Shown here one piece after another: positions 16,101 to 20,649 of a DNA stretch of 64,000 bases (the first letter of the stretch is position 1; each line of letters begins with the position of its first letter). Both the position numbers and the translations under genes were made by a program. Source of the DNA: Parelaphostrongylus tenuis (taxonomy: Eukaryota > Nematoda > Chromadorea > Rhabditida > Metastrongylidae); contig JAHQIW010005536.1 in the NCBI GenBank assembly GCA_019055375.1, positions 124,001-188,000 on the forward strand, in the 5' to 3' direction. The notes beneath the pieces are model-generated. The model searched no databases. It worked only from the letters and a program-made list of their open reading frames with translations, and had not been told where the DNA came from.

Positions 16101-17723
16101 TCTGTCAAAACTGTAGACCTTCTGAAAAACGAGTACCTTGTATAATACGATCTCTTGCCTCAGATTCGACTAGTCTTTGCAATTCACGACTCAGAACAGG
16201 ATGATTTGTTGTTTTAGATACTGAGCTGAGGCCTTTGAGGACGCCTAAGGCTAAAAACAAAGAAAGAAATTTATTACAAAGCTCATTTCTCTGGATTTTC
16301 AGCCATCTACACGATTCTGAACGGCTTAAAATTCATGGGGACTCGTATAAACTTACACATTAACTTCTTCCTCAAACTCCAACGTGCCACATAACCCGAA
16401 CAATTCTCTATTGCGTCATTGATAGCCTTCAAGTCTTGTGCTTTTCGATCTAACGAGGCGTTTTCGTTGGCGAACGACGCGACGACATCTCGAAGGGGCC
16501 GTTGGTCGCTGCTTACCTGCAAAGGCAGATACACTTCATACAAAAAAATTAGCGTAAACTGGAGGCTAAAGAGGAAAACAATCCATATATTTCCAAGGAC
16601 GCTAAGTGATATGCAAAAATCAGACCCAGGCGGGAATCGAACCTGCGTCTTATCGCCATATCGCAGGCGGCGAGCTTGAGTCCTGCTTGGGTCGAATTTT
16701 TGTATCTCACTCAGCATCTTGGTTATACAATTGTAATACATATAATCACTATAAAGCAGTAAAATAAAATACTGTGAGATTAAAATATCTTCTTAAGAAA
16801 GAACAAACTGTATTAACGTGACTGATGAGTTCAAAATCGGTGGCTCGTGTTTCAGGGCGACATCACCCTCTTCAGACCATTTTGTCAGGTCTCTACCACT
16901 TTCGAACCGTAGATCCACTTCGTCTGCATCTCTAACCCTCAGCGTAGCAACACTGGACGGTCTGCCCCACCTCCTCTGCATCTCTAACTCCCAGGGTGGG
17001 AACGAAATGAATGCATTATTGTGTTGCTCCAACTGTATTACTGTTATTATTATCCTAATTACAACAACATAATATAGTTAGATATAGCTTAATGTACTAA
17101 AATAACTATGATAATTCAACTGAAATAATACAATAACACATCCAATGCGTTCCATGTTCGGGGTTAAAGATGCAGAGGAGGTGGAGCAGGCCATCCAGCG
17201 CTTCCATGCCCAAGGTTAGAGACGCGACGGAGGTGGGCCCACAGTCGCGAAATGGTTCAGGCCTTCTTCAAATTCTCAAAGTCTCAAAAAGTGGTTGTAG
17301 AAAGATGACAGAACGGAACTGAAGAAGGCAAAGTCGCCGTAAAACATCAGCCATCGATTTAAAGACGATGAAACAGCCTCGTGAAAGCTTTTCAGATAAA
17401 AGGACAGCTTGTGAGATATCAACACCACCCACCTCAACAGTGATTTCATTTACAATGACATCATCCACTTTCTTTTCTCTCAGGATTCCGCTACATCTTT
17501 CAGTCGCTGTTCCGTTACACGGAGGTGGCTCACTTGGTTGTAACGTCTGTTCCAGAGGTGAACTCGTGCGTTCGACCCCCAGATCCTGAGAAGTCCATGA
17601 CGGCGTTGTACAGTTCAGATTTGACTCGGCACTTCGATAAGAGACACAGTCCGAATCGCCTTCGTGTGCACTGTACCATACTAGACCATTACCACTAGCA
17701 CTAGCACAGCTGCTAGAATACGT
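4128..17723 (-). CDS. Formin-family actin nucleator (FH1-FH2), exon model
   Basis: Twelve minus-strand exons chain with matching phases: 17310-17723, 16357-16516, 16149-16250, 15941-16110, 14265-14397, 13376-13530, 8310-8472, 5690-5809, 5252-5350, 4649-4725, 4446-4588 and 4218-4332, about 617 codons. The order is an N-terminal region (helical in its second half), a Ser/Thr/Pro linker, two proline-rich FH1 exons (13 consecutive Pro in the second), and an FH2 start (TVWNE..PEFTVEEREH, LPQQKALNLEIILAK, LLSSLLKYFPTEEE). Formins nucleate and elongate unbranched actin; FH1 binds profilin-actin and FH2 caps barbed ends. The subfamily is not decided (INF2/FHDC1-like wording in FH2). The 5' end was not found, and the 3' half of FH2 is broken. 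Introns are full of mobile elements. Confidence 0.72.
4218..4332 (-). CDS. Formin FH2 exon (LPTEEE block)
   Basis: Codes FRPLSVMDLVTKLESND then LLSSLLKYFPTEEE, a clear match in spacing to the FH2 'LSxxxIVxxI..LLKxLPTxEE' segment. The donor is GAG|GTTTTG; a 51-nt intron to TTGCTGAG keeps phase 0. Its acceptor (GTTTAG) needs incoming phase 2, which the canonical donor of the previous exon does not give (see 4446-4588). Confidence 0.75.
4446..4588 (-). CDS. Formin FH2 exon (ALNLEIIL block)
   Basis: Acceptor CTTTTTTCAG, then IQTVFERLEPKSTRG and, after a charged linker, VSHLPQQKALNLEIILAK. This matches the FH2 'LF..K....LDxKxxLNxxIxLKxF' segment. A GT donor at 4440-4441 would end the exon in phase 0 and break the frame into 4218-4332. 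A GC donor (AA|GCACGT) three bases and one codon position earlier restores the expected AK-FR junction. Either a GC-AG intron or a one-base defect is implied. Confidence 0.72.
4649..4725 (-). CDS. Formin FH2 first exon (TVWNE)
   Basis: Codes LLFSYVHTVWNEYPRPEF then TVEEREH, the typical FH2 entry 'TxWNEL..PEFxxxExEHI'. The donor CAT|GTAGGT begins a 60-nt intron ending TTTTTTCAG. Incoming phase 1 fits the FH1 exon at 5252-5350. The intron between them contains the MITE at 4795-5025. Confidence 0.72.
4795..5025. mobile_element. MITE with CCACCTCCTCTGC subterminal repeats
   Basis: Contains the motif CCACCTCCTCTGCGTCTCTGACC..CAGCGTGGCGACGCTGGAC and ends GTGGGTCCACGGTCC. Related copies are at 16845-17265 and 17895-18115, where the motif also appears inverted (GCAGAGGAGGTGGAGCAGGCC). 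The copies share a middle rich in ATTATTGTTACAAC. No coding capacity. Confidence 0.65.
5252..5350 (-). CDS. Formin FH1 polyproline exon 2
   Basis: Acceptor GTATTTAG, then ALQTGRAA, 13 consecutive Pro codons, GVLGQPSLSTSH, and donor CATT|GTGAGT; phase 1 on both sides matches its neighbours. A polyproline tract of this kind directly before FH2 is the profilin-binding FH1 signature. The CCA/CCT/CCG mix argues for a maintained protein rather than a pure microsatellite. Confidence 0.75.
5395..5645 (-). mobile_element. SINE-B (tRNA-headed, ~300 bp family)
   Basis: Minus-orientation copy in the intron between the FH1 exons. Head (high coordinates) resembles GCGTGGCGCAGTGG.., B-box-like GATCGAACG; body contains ACCAATTTGCCAATCCAGGATGG and TCTTTACAATGACTGCGAG. 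Eight or more copies of the family lie in the window; the best are 14465-14775, 28408-28705 and 29545-29840. Confidence 0.8.
5690..5809 (-). CDS. Formin FH1 exon 1
   Basis: Acceptor GTCCATTCCAG; codes ESQPVPSTPIPPCTSTSAPS, then a Cys/Ala stretch and PAPPPPPPSLLQ; donor CAAG|GTGGCT. Phase 1 in and out fits both neighbours. Proline-rich with Ser/Thr spacers as in FH1 regions. Confidence 0.7.
5943..5985 (+). ncRNA. Hammerhead ribozyme, type I, minimal stem III (copy 1)
   Basis: Stem I GCCCGG with TCGGGC; core CTGATGA (5949-5955); stem II GTC/GAC around TGTAAG; GAAA (5968-5971); stem III of 3 bp (ACA/TGT, two-base loop) ending GTC. Predicted cleavage is after C5979. All invariant core bases are present. 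Confidence 0.9.
6258..6300 (+). ncRNA. Hammerhead ribozyme, type I (copy 2)
   Basis: Same architecture as copy 1: GCCCGG/TCGGGT stem I, CTGATGA at 6264-6270, GTC..GAC stem II with loop AGTAAG, GAAA, minimal stem III, and cleavage after C6294. Cleavage at both sites would release a 315-nt RNA. Confidence 0.9.
6390..6666 (+). mobile_element. Mariner deletion derivative
   Basis: Keeps a transposase snippet (LIVLQDNSRLHVAKLT, 6490-6540; the QDN..H block of the mariner catalytic domain) and a full right terminal repeat ending CCGACACTTATAAGGAGATCCAA before TA at 6667. The left 60 bp are an inverted copy of the 3' transposase region, so this is a fold-back deletion product. The left terminal repeat is missing. 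Confidence 0.75.
6705..6782 (-). repeat. tRNA-like element (SINE-A)
   Basis: Minus-strand tRNA-like unit: B box GAGTTGAACTC (as complement), A-box region ending CTAGCCATTTCACTACCGAGGC. The same unit recurs about 16 times in the window, alone or as inverted pairs. Confidence 0.7.
7200..7527. mobile_element. Palindromic MITE with Penelope-type hammerhead-like arms
   Basis: Near-complete palindrome. The outer arms (GGTACGCCAGAGCTA.. and ..TATAGCTCTGGCGTACC) each continue into a motif resembling CTGATGAAGCGGGC..CGCCGAAA (plus at 7465-7492, minus at about 7270-7298). Inner arms pair CCCTAATTTATAGTAGGG with CCGCTCTAAAGTAGGG and ATGGTGATGGC with GCTATCACCAT. No coding capacity. The arm motif matches the Penelope-like 3' motif at 63484-63518. 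Confidence 0.75.
7965..8050 (-). repeat. tRNA-like element (SINE-A)
   Basis: B box as CTCGAACCCGAG (complement), A-box side GCGCGCTCTACCACTACACCATC. Isolated copy in the formin intron. Confidence 0.7.
8148..8235 (-). repeat. tRNA-like element (SINE-A)
   Basis: Starts with the family end AAGTGATATACAAAACT, then GGGCGAGAGTTGAACCCGCG and a degenerate A-box half. Confidence 0.65.
8310..8472 (-). CDS. Formin linker exon (Ser/Pro-rich)
   Basis: Acceptor CTTAATCTCAG, 54 open codons beginning HRDYPLLPSENHSPSPKPPS and ending SPVKSRQT, donor ACAG|GTGAGA. Phase 0 to 1 matches 13376-13530 upstream and the FH1 exon 5690-5809 downstream. Low-complexity Ser/Thr/Pro composition suits the linker before FH1. 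The intron upstream is nearly 5 kb and holds hammerhead, tRNA-like and mariner elements. Confidence 0.65.
8845..9100 (-). mobile_element. SINE-B copy
   Basis: Minus-orientation member: tail ACAAAGCTCTCGGTGTAGATCAA, body TCAGTGCTGTTATCCTCCCAGACAAATCTGGCACCAATTC, head GGCACCTCTAACCACTTTGCCACACC. Confidence 0.8.
9385..9640 (+). mobile_element. SINE-C (second tRNA-headed family)
   Basis: Head GGGGAGTCGTGACCAAGTGGTTGTGATGCTCGTCGC with B-box-like AAGTTCGATCTCC; body CGCGCTCAACCAGTATTCTTTGACGTTCAGGATGAAGACG and GCACTGGGATCCGCACGGTGG. Related copies: 19922-20090, 27515-27790 and 38350-38640. Confidence 0.75.
9752..9985. mobile_element. Palindromic paired tRNA-like element
   Basis: Left arm (minus tRNA-like unit, GAGTAGAGCGGTGCAAAACTTTCGCGTCAGGCGGGACTAGAACC) is matched by an inverted right arm (GGTTCCAGTCCCGCCTGACGCGAAAGTTTTGCACACCGCTCTATTC). 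The left unit keeps both A- and B-box halves, the right only the B-box half. Behaves as a foldback/MITE with tRNA modules as terminal inverted repeats. Confidence 0.8.
10018..10115 (-). repeat. Penelope-type hammerhead-like motif, degenerate
   Basis: On the minus strand GGCTCTGATGAAGCGGGCAAAATCGCCGAA..GTAAGCC keeps the CTGATGA and GAA core and a GGCT/AGCC stem I, as in the motif at 63484-63518, but has an enlarged stem II/loop. Flanked by a short inverted repeat (GGACTGGTTGTC.. and ..CCTACCAGTCAACCC). Confidence 0.5.
10169..10503 (+). mobile_element. Retrozyme-like element, single hammerhead copy
   Basis: Body at 10238-10400 (AGAGCAATCGAGTGTACATC, CACTGGACATAGAGTGTATAACG, GTGTGGGGACTGGAGCATCC), then hammerhead and tail CTGACATGCGTGGCTCAAAAAATGATTAT. 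The left end (10169-10216) is an inverted, truncated copy of that tail. No ORF. Same family as 5854-6352 and 13737-14040. Confidence 0.8.
10401..10443 (+). ncRNA. Hammerhead ribozyme, type I (copy 3)
   Basis: Stem I CCCGA/TCGGG, core CTGACGA, stem II GATC-GCAA-GATC with a GNRA loop, GAAA at 10426-10429, 3-bp stem III (ACA/TGT) and cleavage triplet GTA (after A10437). Stem II differs from copies 1 and 2 but still pairs. Confidence 0.9.
10835..11020 (-). pseudogene. Mariner transposase fragment (second family)
   Basis: Minus-strand peptides in two frames give LHDNARLHVAKA followed by HLPYSPDILASDYHL, the two catalytic-domain landmarks of mariner transposases (HDNARPH and HxPYSPDLAPSDYHLF). Spacing is normal, so only the frame is lost. 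Right end runs into the MITE at 11030. Confidence 0.8.
11030..11330. mobile_element. Palindromic MITE (GCGCATTTTCT arms)
   Basis: Long inverted repeat: TTCAACTGCGCATTTTCTCGCGAACATTTCG at left and CAAAATGCTCGCAAGAAAATGCGCATGTGAAC at right, with GAGATGGAGCTCGCTCCGAGCTCC and ACAGCTCCATCTC inside. Same inner arms as 3070-3415 and 51357-51947, but the HTH-like interior is deleted. Confidence 0.75.
11897..11985 (+). CDS. Exon of nested plus-strand gene (unknown)
   Basis: Open from ATG 11897 (MYEENANQRTMINVSRMTLR, then IACDANHRLL) to donor CTATT|GTCAGT in phase 2. The frame is also open a little upstream (from about 11843), so the start may be internal. It joins 12102-12132 with correct phase. Lies on the opposite strand within the large formin intron. 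Confidence 0.5.
12102..12132 (+). CDS. Exon of nested plus-strand gene
   Basis: Acceptor TTTATATCAG; codes NNADVKFTRR; donor CGA|GTTGGC; followed by a 46-nt intron, a typical nematode length. Phase 2 in, phase 0 out, both matching neighbours. Confidence 0.55.
12179..12307 (+). CDS. Terminal exon of nested plus-strand gene
   Basis: Acceptor TTGGCCTACAG; 42 codons LSINTSLQTIQDLESSRSEL.. to ..SSTNLSRADKST and TGA. Polar, Ser-rich, probably disordered C-terminus. No family recognised. Together the three exons give about 82 residues if the start at 11897 is right. Confidence 0.55.
   Translation, partial: LSINTSLQTIQDLESSRSELSNDLQKPSDKSSTNLSRADKST
12701..13293 (-). mobile_element. Mariner derivative, both terminal repeats present
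   Basis: TA target (12699-12700), left repeat TTGGGCCTTCTCAAAAGTTTTGACAC, right repeat ..GGCAAAATTTATGAGAAGTCGCC before TA. The 593-bp element keeps the C-terminal half of a mariner transposase on the minus strand: LLQDNARLHVAK in one frame, then ELLGHAPYTDDLSPCGYHLF and SMEHFRGKKEF in another. The N-terminal half is deleted. Confidence 0.85.
12764..13231 (-). pseudogene. Mariner transposase, C-terminal remnant
   Basis: A 155-codon minus ORF carries HAPYTDDLSPCGYHLFQSME, equivalent to the mariner HxPYSPDLxPxDYHLFxS block, but the preceding QDNARLHVAK block is in a different frame with a stop (TGA) behind it. Non-functional. Confidence 0.82.
13376..13530 (-). CDS. Formin middle exon
   Basis: Acceptor ACTCTCCTTTTCAG; 51 codons with a basic start (ESKSKRRKLTDLLRRKR) and a Ser/Thr tail ending PTPSDPDHQGEE; donor GAG|GTAGCA. 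Phase 1 in fits 14265-14397, phase 0 out fits 8310-8472. The basic patch could be a regulatory or localisation segment; that is inference. Confidence 0.65.
13577..13675 (-). repeat. tRNA-like element (SINE-A)
   Basis: Family end GAGTGATGTGCAAAACTTGCG, then GGGCGAGAGTTGAACC and the A-box half GTGCCACCACTACACTATCGAGGCC. Confidence 0.7.
13737..14040 (-). mobile_element. Retrozyme-like element, minus copy
   Basis: Reads on the minus strand: CACTCGAAACGAAAGTTATG.., AGAGCAATCGAGTGTACAAC, body, hammerhead at 13801-13843, tail TATAAGTCAGCC..ACTGACATGCGTGGCTCAAATAATGATTATCAGG. Same order as the copies at 5.9 and 10.2 kb; one ribozyme only. Confidence 0.8.
13801..13843 (-). ncRNA. Hammerhead ribozyme, type I (copy 4)
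   Basis: Minus strand: stem I GCCCGA/TTGGGC (one G-T wobble), CTGACGA, stem II ATC-GCAA-GAT (first pair A-C mismatched), GAAA, 3-bp stem III, cleavage GTA. Core intact. Confidence 0.87.
14094..14182 (+). repeat. tRNA-like element (SINE-A)
   Basis: GGTGGCCCTAGTGATAAAGTGGTAGCACTCG.. A-box half and CAGGTTCAACTCCCGTTCGGGGTCG B-box half, tail GAGAGTTGTGCATAT. It folds roughly as a tRNA but the acceptor stem is imperfect; a SINE/pseudo-tRNA rather than a gene. Confidence 0.65.
14265..14397 (-). CDS. Formin N-terminal region exon
   Basis: Acceptor CTGACTTTTCAG; 44 codons LCLLRILVRNRNLTEPKWAR, then LLLSISKVLDVQAVDCGDEK and SVKR; donor CGTG|GTGAGT. Leu-rich amphipathic helices with R/N turns look like armadillo-type repeats of a formin FH3/DID region (inference). 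Phase fits 15941-16110 and 13376-13530. Confidence 0.65.
14465..14775 (-). mobile_element. SINE-B, near full length
   Basis: Tail GGATAAAGCTCTCGGCGGTAATCAATCCCTGA, body CTTTACAATGACTCG..TATTGAGTCAGTGCTGC, GGCTTGGTGAGCCATG, head AGAGCACCTCTAACCACTGCGCCACACGCGC. One of the longest copies; lies in a formin intron. Confidence 0.85.
15100..15545. repeat. Dispersed repeat copy
   Basis: Shares AAAGCATATGAGCATGTAGAGGAAATCGTGGAGTATTAGAATC with about 23.17 and 39.53 kb and other pieces (GCTATCGACTGTAC.., TCGATCTTATCTTCTCTGCTACAGCGCAG) with 39.7, 48.1 and 62.2 kb. A 102-codon minus ORF inside it is not convincing. Confidence 0.55.
15585..15850 (-). mobile_element. SINE-B copy
   Basis: GGCATTTCTGCCCTCACAATAACTG, CAGTCAGTGCTGTTTATCTTCCCAGACAAATTTGGTACCAATTTC and head GAGCACCTCTAGTAACTGCGCCACTCGCGC mark a minus-orientation member. 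Confidence 0.8.
15941..16110 (-). CDS. Formin N-terminal region exon
   Basis: Codes LTDSWNIMNLISDFSVFTRE, then TVPDIPPNEAPDRKCAVDLL and FDWFDASKDPQEVVRK; donor AAG|GTAGCC (phase 0). Without that donor the frame would stop at 15926-15928 (TGA), so a shorter protein ending VADQ is the alternative. Acceptor CTACAG follows a 38-nt intron. Confidence 0.62.
16149..16250 (-). CDS. Formin N-terminal region exon
   Basis: Acceptor GTTTTTAG; codes LGVLKGLSSVSKTTNHPVLS, then RELQRLVESEARD; donor GATC|GTATTA. The next intron is 38 nt with this donor (26 nt with the alternative CAAG|GTACTC); both keep phase, and 38 nt is the more credible. Confidence 0.62.
16357..16516 (-). CDS. Formin N-terminal region exon
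   Basis: Acceptor CTGCCTTTGCAG; codes VSSDQRPLRDVVASFANENA, then SLDRKAQDLKAINDAIENCS and GYVARWSLRKKLM; donor ATGT|GTAAGT. Strong splice sites and phase 0 in, phase 1 out. Confidence 0.68.
16605..16722. mobile_element. Palindromic tRNA-like element
   Basis: AAGTGATATGCAAAAATCAGACCCAGGCGGGAATCGAACC at left mirrored by AGTCCTGCTTGGGTCGAATTTTTGTATCTCACTC at right, with a short loop. It is the smallest inverted pair of the tRNA-like family. Confidence 0.75.
16845..17268. mobile_element. MITE with CCACCTCCTCTGC subterminal repeats
   Basis: Two direct CTCTGCATCTCTAAC units at left (16920-17000) and two inverted units at right (GATGCAGAGGAGGTGGAGCAGGCC, GAGACGCGACGGAGGTGGG) flank an AT-rich middle with ACAATAACA/TGTTATTG arms. 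Sits in the formin intron between 16516 and 17310. Confidence 0.7.
17310..17723 (-). CDS. Formin 5'-most exon found (138 codons)
   Basis: Acceptor GCGGTTTTCAG; completely open for 138 codons: a Ser/Cys/Thr-rich first part (TYSSSCASASGNGLVWYSAH ..), then KVDDVIVNEITVEVGGVDIS, QAVLLSEKLSRGCFIVFKSM and ADVLRRLCLLQFRS. The donor TCT|GTCATC is weak but gives the required phase 0. It has an acceptor, so at least one exon lies further 5'; none was identified between here and the divergent gene at 18.8 kb. Confidence 0.65.
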
Positions 17724-17894
17724 CTGAAAACCGCAACAGATCAGTTCAGATCAGATTAACAGATCAGACCACACTAGATCAATAAATCAGCACAGATCTG
17801 ATCTTTCCACATCTCTCCAATCATTCGAATGAAACATGTTAAGACATAAGAAGCTTGCCTTATGATCTATGCCGATAATGACCTTTCGATAGTC

Positions 17895-18115
17895 AGCCCT
17901 CCTGGAACAGTGGACTCACAGCATCCGCACCCCTGGCTGGTAACTCTGGACGGTCTGCTCCACCTCCACTGCATCTCTAACCCCAGCGTGTTACGTCTAA
18001 CAGGGAGGCTGTTGCGCCTAACAATGACACACTGGCGGTTGTAGACGCAGAGGAGGCGTAATAGACCGTCCAAAATTGCCAGTCAGAGATGCGGAACCGT
18101 GGACCCACGGTCCTG
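17895..18115. mobile_element. MITE with CCACCTCC.. subterminal repeats
   Basis: GCTCCACCTCCACTGCATCTCTAACC and inverted GACGCAGAGGAGG, ending GGAACCGTGGACCCACGGTCC. Third family copy. Confidence 0.7.
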
Positions 18116-18489
18116 AAAGCGTTAGAGAATTTTTGTGTCGAAACTTCATGGCTCTATAGAAGAGATTTATTCTTAAGCTCTAAAGTGTAGATGGATCCTT
18201 TGGAATTCCATTTTTTTTCAATTTAGAATATAATTTAAGACAAATCCACAGAGAAAAAACTGAGATGTACGCAGCTACCTAGCACCAATAAAACTAAAGA
18301 GAAACACTATTGTGCTGTGTATGGTGAATAAGATTCATTTGTTCAATTGACATGCGACCCTAAAGATGGTGGGCCCGACGAACGAAGGAAAAGCTAGGAG
18401 ACTACGGGAAATTTCTGGAATCAGAGTCCTATCTGGTAGATTGGGAAAACATCCATCTGCTGGGAGAGATATCTGTAAATTCTAACAGT

Positions 18490-18772
18490 ATACCCAATAA
18501 TGTAGAGCTGTGCAAAAACGTTTGCGTCAACCAGGATTCGAACCCAGATCTCACTCTGTCCAGGAGCGTAAGCTAACCGTTGCATCACCGACGCTCGTCT
18601 TGCACAGCACTCTTTCCACAAATAACGCATTGTGGCGTAGAAAGAGTGGTGTCCAAGACGAGCGTCGGTGTTGCAACGGTTAGCATACGCTCCAGGGAAA
18701 AGTGAGATCTGGGTTCGAATCCCAACTGACGCAAACGTTTTTGCGCAGCTCCACACCGCAAGTGGCGGTCAA
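18490..18772. mobile_element. Paired inverted tRNA-like element
   Basis: Left minus unit (GTGCAAAAACGTTTGCGTCA..ATTCGAACCC..GCTAACCGTTGCATCACCGACGC) and right plus unit (GCGTCGGTGTTGCAACGGTTAGC..GGGTTCGAATCCCAACTGACGCAAACGTTTTTGCGCAGC) are nearly perfect inverse copies of about 100 bp with a 50-bp spacer. Both have A and B boxes. Confidence 0.85.
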
Positions 18773-18808
18773 ATAAAATCATTTCTGATTGATTATAAAA
18801 GTTCTAAG

Positions 18809-18870
18809 TACAATCGAAAAATCCACTAGGAGATGGAATATCCCCGTTCGAAAGTCGAAAGGCACAATTA
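18809..18870 (+). CDS. Possible exon of plus-strand gene A
   Basis: TIEKSTRRWNIPVRKSKGTI is open from an acceptor-like GTTCTAAG to ATTA|GTATTG (phase 1), which matches the incoming phase of 18982-19307. The frame runs on past this donor to 18951. The signals are weak. Confidence 0.35.
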
Positions 18871-18981
18871 GTATTGAAAGCATTGATTTGGAACAAAATA
18901 TGGCTGATGTCCAAATGCTTAAATATCGCGCACAAAAAATTGAGACGATATGAGATTGGAAGTTGCCTTTTTTTCTCATAG

Positions 18982-19307
18982 TTTTTTGGACAAGAGCTCC
19001 TAGTCTAAATAGAAAATCGACTGCTTGGAAACAAAAAAAAGGCGCGGGAAATTCAAAAAAACCAGCTAGCATAGATTTGATCTACAAGAAGGAGGCTAGT
19101 AGGAAAGTTCTCTATTCACCGACCTTAAGATCATCTTCTTGGCGATACAAATCCTCGGTATCCTTGCGAACTTCATTACCCAAAGAGGATTTCCCAGATC
19201 CAAACGTCGCCACTTCACCAGCTTTCTCAGAGCCCATCGACGGATATACCAGTGCCGATTCTGAAGAACAAAGAGATAAAACATGGATGGCGATCGATAA
19301 CTATCAT
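18982..19307 (+). CDS. Exon of plus-strand gene A (unknown protein)
   Basis: Acceptor CCTTTTTTTCTCATAG, 108 open codons, donor CAT|GTAAGT. The peptide is basic first (RAPSLNRKSTAWKQKKGAGN), then Ser-rich (SPTLRSSSWRYKSSVSLRTS), then acidic (PIDGYTSADSEEQRDKTWMA). Probably disordered; no domain recognised. Divergent from the formin gene. The next intron contains paired tRNA-like elements; the last exon is 20253-20330. Confidence 0.62.
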
Positions 19308-19324
19308 GTAAGTCTTAATGAAGC

Positions 19325-19668
19325 ATTTAAGAATGGTAAGCGGCACACAGAATACTCCACTCCAGGTGGGATTGAACCTTCGTCTCATCTATCCCAGGGG
19401 CGGGTGCTACCAATAACGCCACCAAGGCGCCATCATTCTGCTTCTGGGTCCACGGAAGTCATTTGGGTTTATGTCGATACCAACTAACTGGACGAAACCG
19501 TTGGCGGTTAGTTGCGGCCAGATAGATGCGTTGCAGCGTAGAATGAGTGGTGGCAAGACGGGGGTCAGTGGTGCAACGGGTGAGAGCACGCGCTCCGGGA
19601 CAGGGTGAGATGCGGGTTCGAGTCCCAGCTCACGCGAAAGTTTTGGCCCTCGCTCTACATCACTGGGT
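19325..19668. mobile_element. Paired inverted tRNA-like element
   Basis: Left minus unit (CCAGGTGGGATTGAACCTTCGTC..AACGCCACCAAGGCGCC) and right plus unit (GGGGGTCAGTGGTGCAACGGGTGAGAGCACGCGC..GGGTTCGAGTCCC..GCGAAAGTTTTGG), with internal GCAGCGTAGAATGAGTGG as in 50440-50850. Lies in the intron of gene A. Confidence 0.8.
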
Positions 19669-19747
19669 AGTTCTAAATCGATTTTACGGACAACCTTTTT
19701 TTGCGATTCACGGAAAATAGTTCTCTCGACACGGACTATTCGATACG

Positions 19748-19815
19748 CAAAATTTCAACCTTGGCTGGGAGTCGAACTCGCGCCTCACCTCATCCAGGGA
19801 ACTCCCGCGGTCCAA
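19748..19815 (-). repeat. tRNA-like half element
   Basis: AAATTTCAACCTTGGCTGGGAGTCGAACTCGCGCCTC is the B-box half of the family; the A-box half is lost. Confidence 0.6.
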
Positions 19816-19921
19816 AATTGTGCATAGCACCGATCGTCCGCACGTATTCGATCCCCACAGAAAAGAAAACAAAAAGCATTCTCCATCCTACCGCTTTTCT
19901 AGCCTTTTTATTATGTTATAA

Positions 19922-20092
19922 CTATAAGGGCGCCGTAGCCGAGTGAATGTGATGCTCGTCGCGACGCGCGTAGAGCCACGCTCAACCCCCACCACGCTCC
20001 GGCAGTGAACAAGAAAAAGACGAAAAACCAATCGAGTTTTAGAAGTACTGGCTCCGCACAATAAAAAATTGTGATGATGGGTCGTGTAAACA
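19922..20092 (+). mobile_element. SINE-C copy
   Basis: GGGCGCCGTAGCCGAGTGAATGTGATGCTCGTCGCGACGCGCG head, then GACGAAAAACC..TACTGGCTCCGCACAATAAAAAATTG, matching 9385-9640. Confidence 0.65.
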
Positions 20093-20137
20093 AATAAATA
20101 TAACGATAAAATCCAAGATTATTGAGTTGGTACGGGA

Positions 20138-20215
20138 AGCTCTTGCCTCAGGAGGAATTAAACCCGCATTTCTCCTTTCCGATCGCGCGTTCTTACTCGC
20201 TCGCCTAAGTTCTAG
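20138..20215 (-). repeat. tRNA-like element, degenerate
   Basis: CTCTTGCCTCAGGAGGAATTAAACCCGC with a degenerate A-box half (TTACTCGCTCGCCTAAG). Confidence 0.5.
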
Positions 20216-20252
20216 ATTTTTCTCTCAACATTCTTAGATATAAAATAGAGAG

Positions 20253-20330
20253 ACTTATGATGCCGCCACTGTTGAAGAAATTCGAAGAGAATGGAAAGAG
20301 CTATTCGACAAATTCATGACTACTGGCTGA
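20253..20330 (+). CDS. Terminal exon of plus-strand gene A
   Basis: Codes TYDAATVEEIRREWKELFDK and FMTTG, then TGA; a charged helix likely to be coiled or docking. Phase 0 matches CAT|GTAAGT at 19307. The acceptor (AATAGAGAG) is not pyrimidine-rich, so the exact start could move by a codon. Confidence 0.5.
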   Translation, partial: TYDAATVEEIRREWKELFDKFMTTG

Positions 20331-20474
20331 GATTTTGCAGTCATTTTCTATAATTTCCGATACCAATGGAATCGATGATTTCTGGATTTCTTGGATATGC
20401 CATTTTCTAGTACAATTTGACCAGTTGACTTCCATGGACCCAAGGGGGGTGTCCAACGACTCGATTACGGTAGA

Positions 20475-20520
20475 TCAAGCATATTGATCGGTTGGAAAAG
20501 ATCAAACCGATCAATCGATT
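20475..20520. repeat. Short perfect hairpin
   Basis: ATTGATCGGTTGG and CAAACCGATCAAT pair over 13 bp around a 7-nt loop, in an otherwise undecided 300-bp stretch. Confidence 0.7.
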
Positions 20521-20649
20521 GCCTTTTTAAATGCAAACAACGGCATATATGATCTGAACGCTCGAACGAATTCGAATAAACGACGACAATAATTCAGAAG
20601 AATTCCTAGGGTCAAAATTCGATAGCAAATTATGAAGTGACTATGGAAG

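Noticed and set aside
16111..16136. True 26-nt intron
   Set aside because: A 38-nt alternative with donor GATC|GTATTA keeps the same phase and is the more plausible length.
16820..16845. CTGATGAGTTC as a hammerhead core
   Set aside because: No stem II and no following GAAA.
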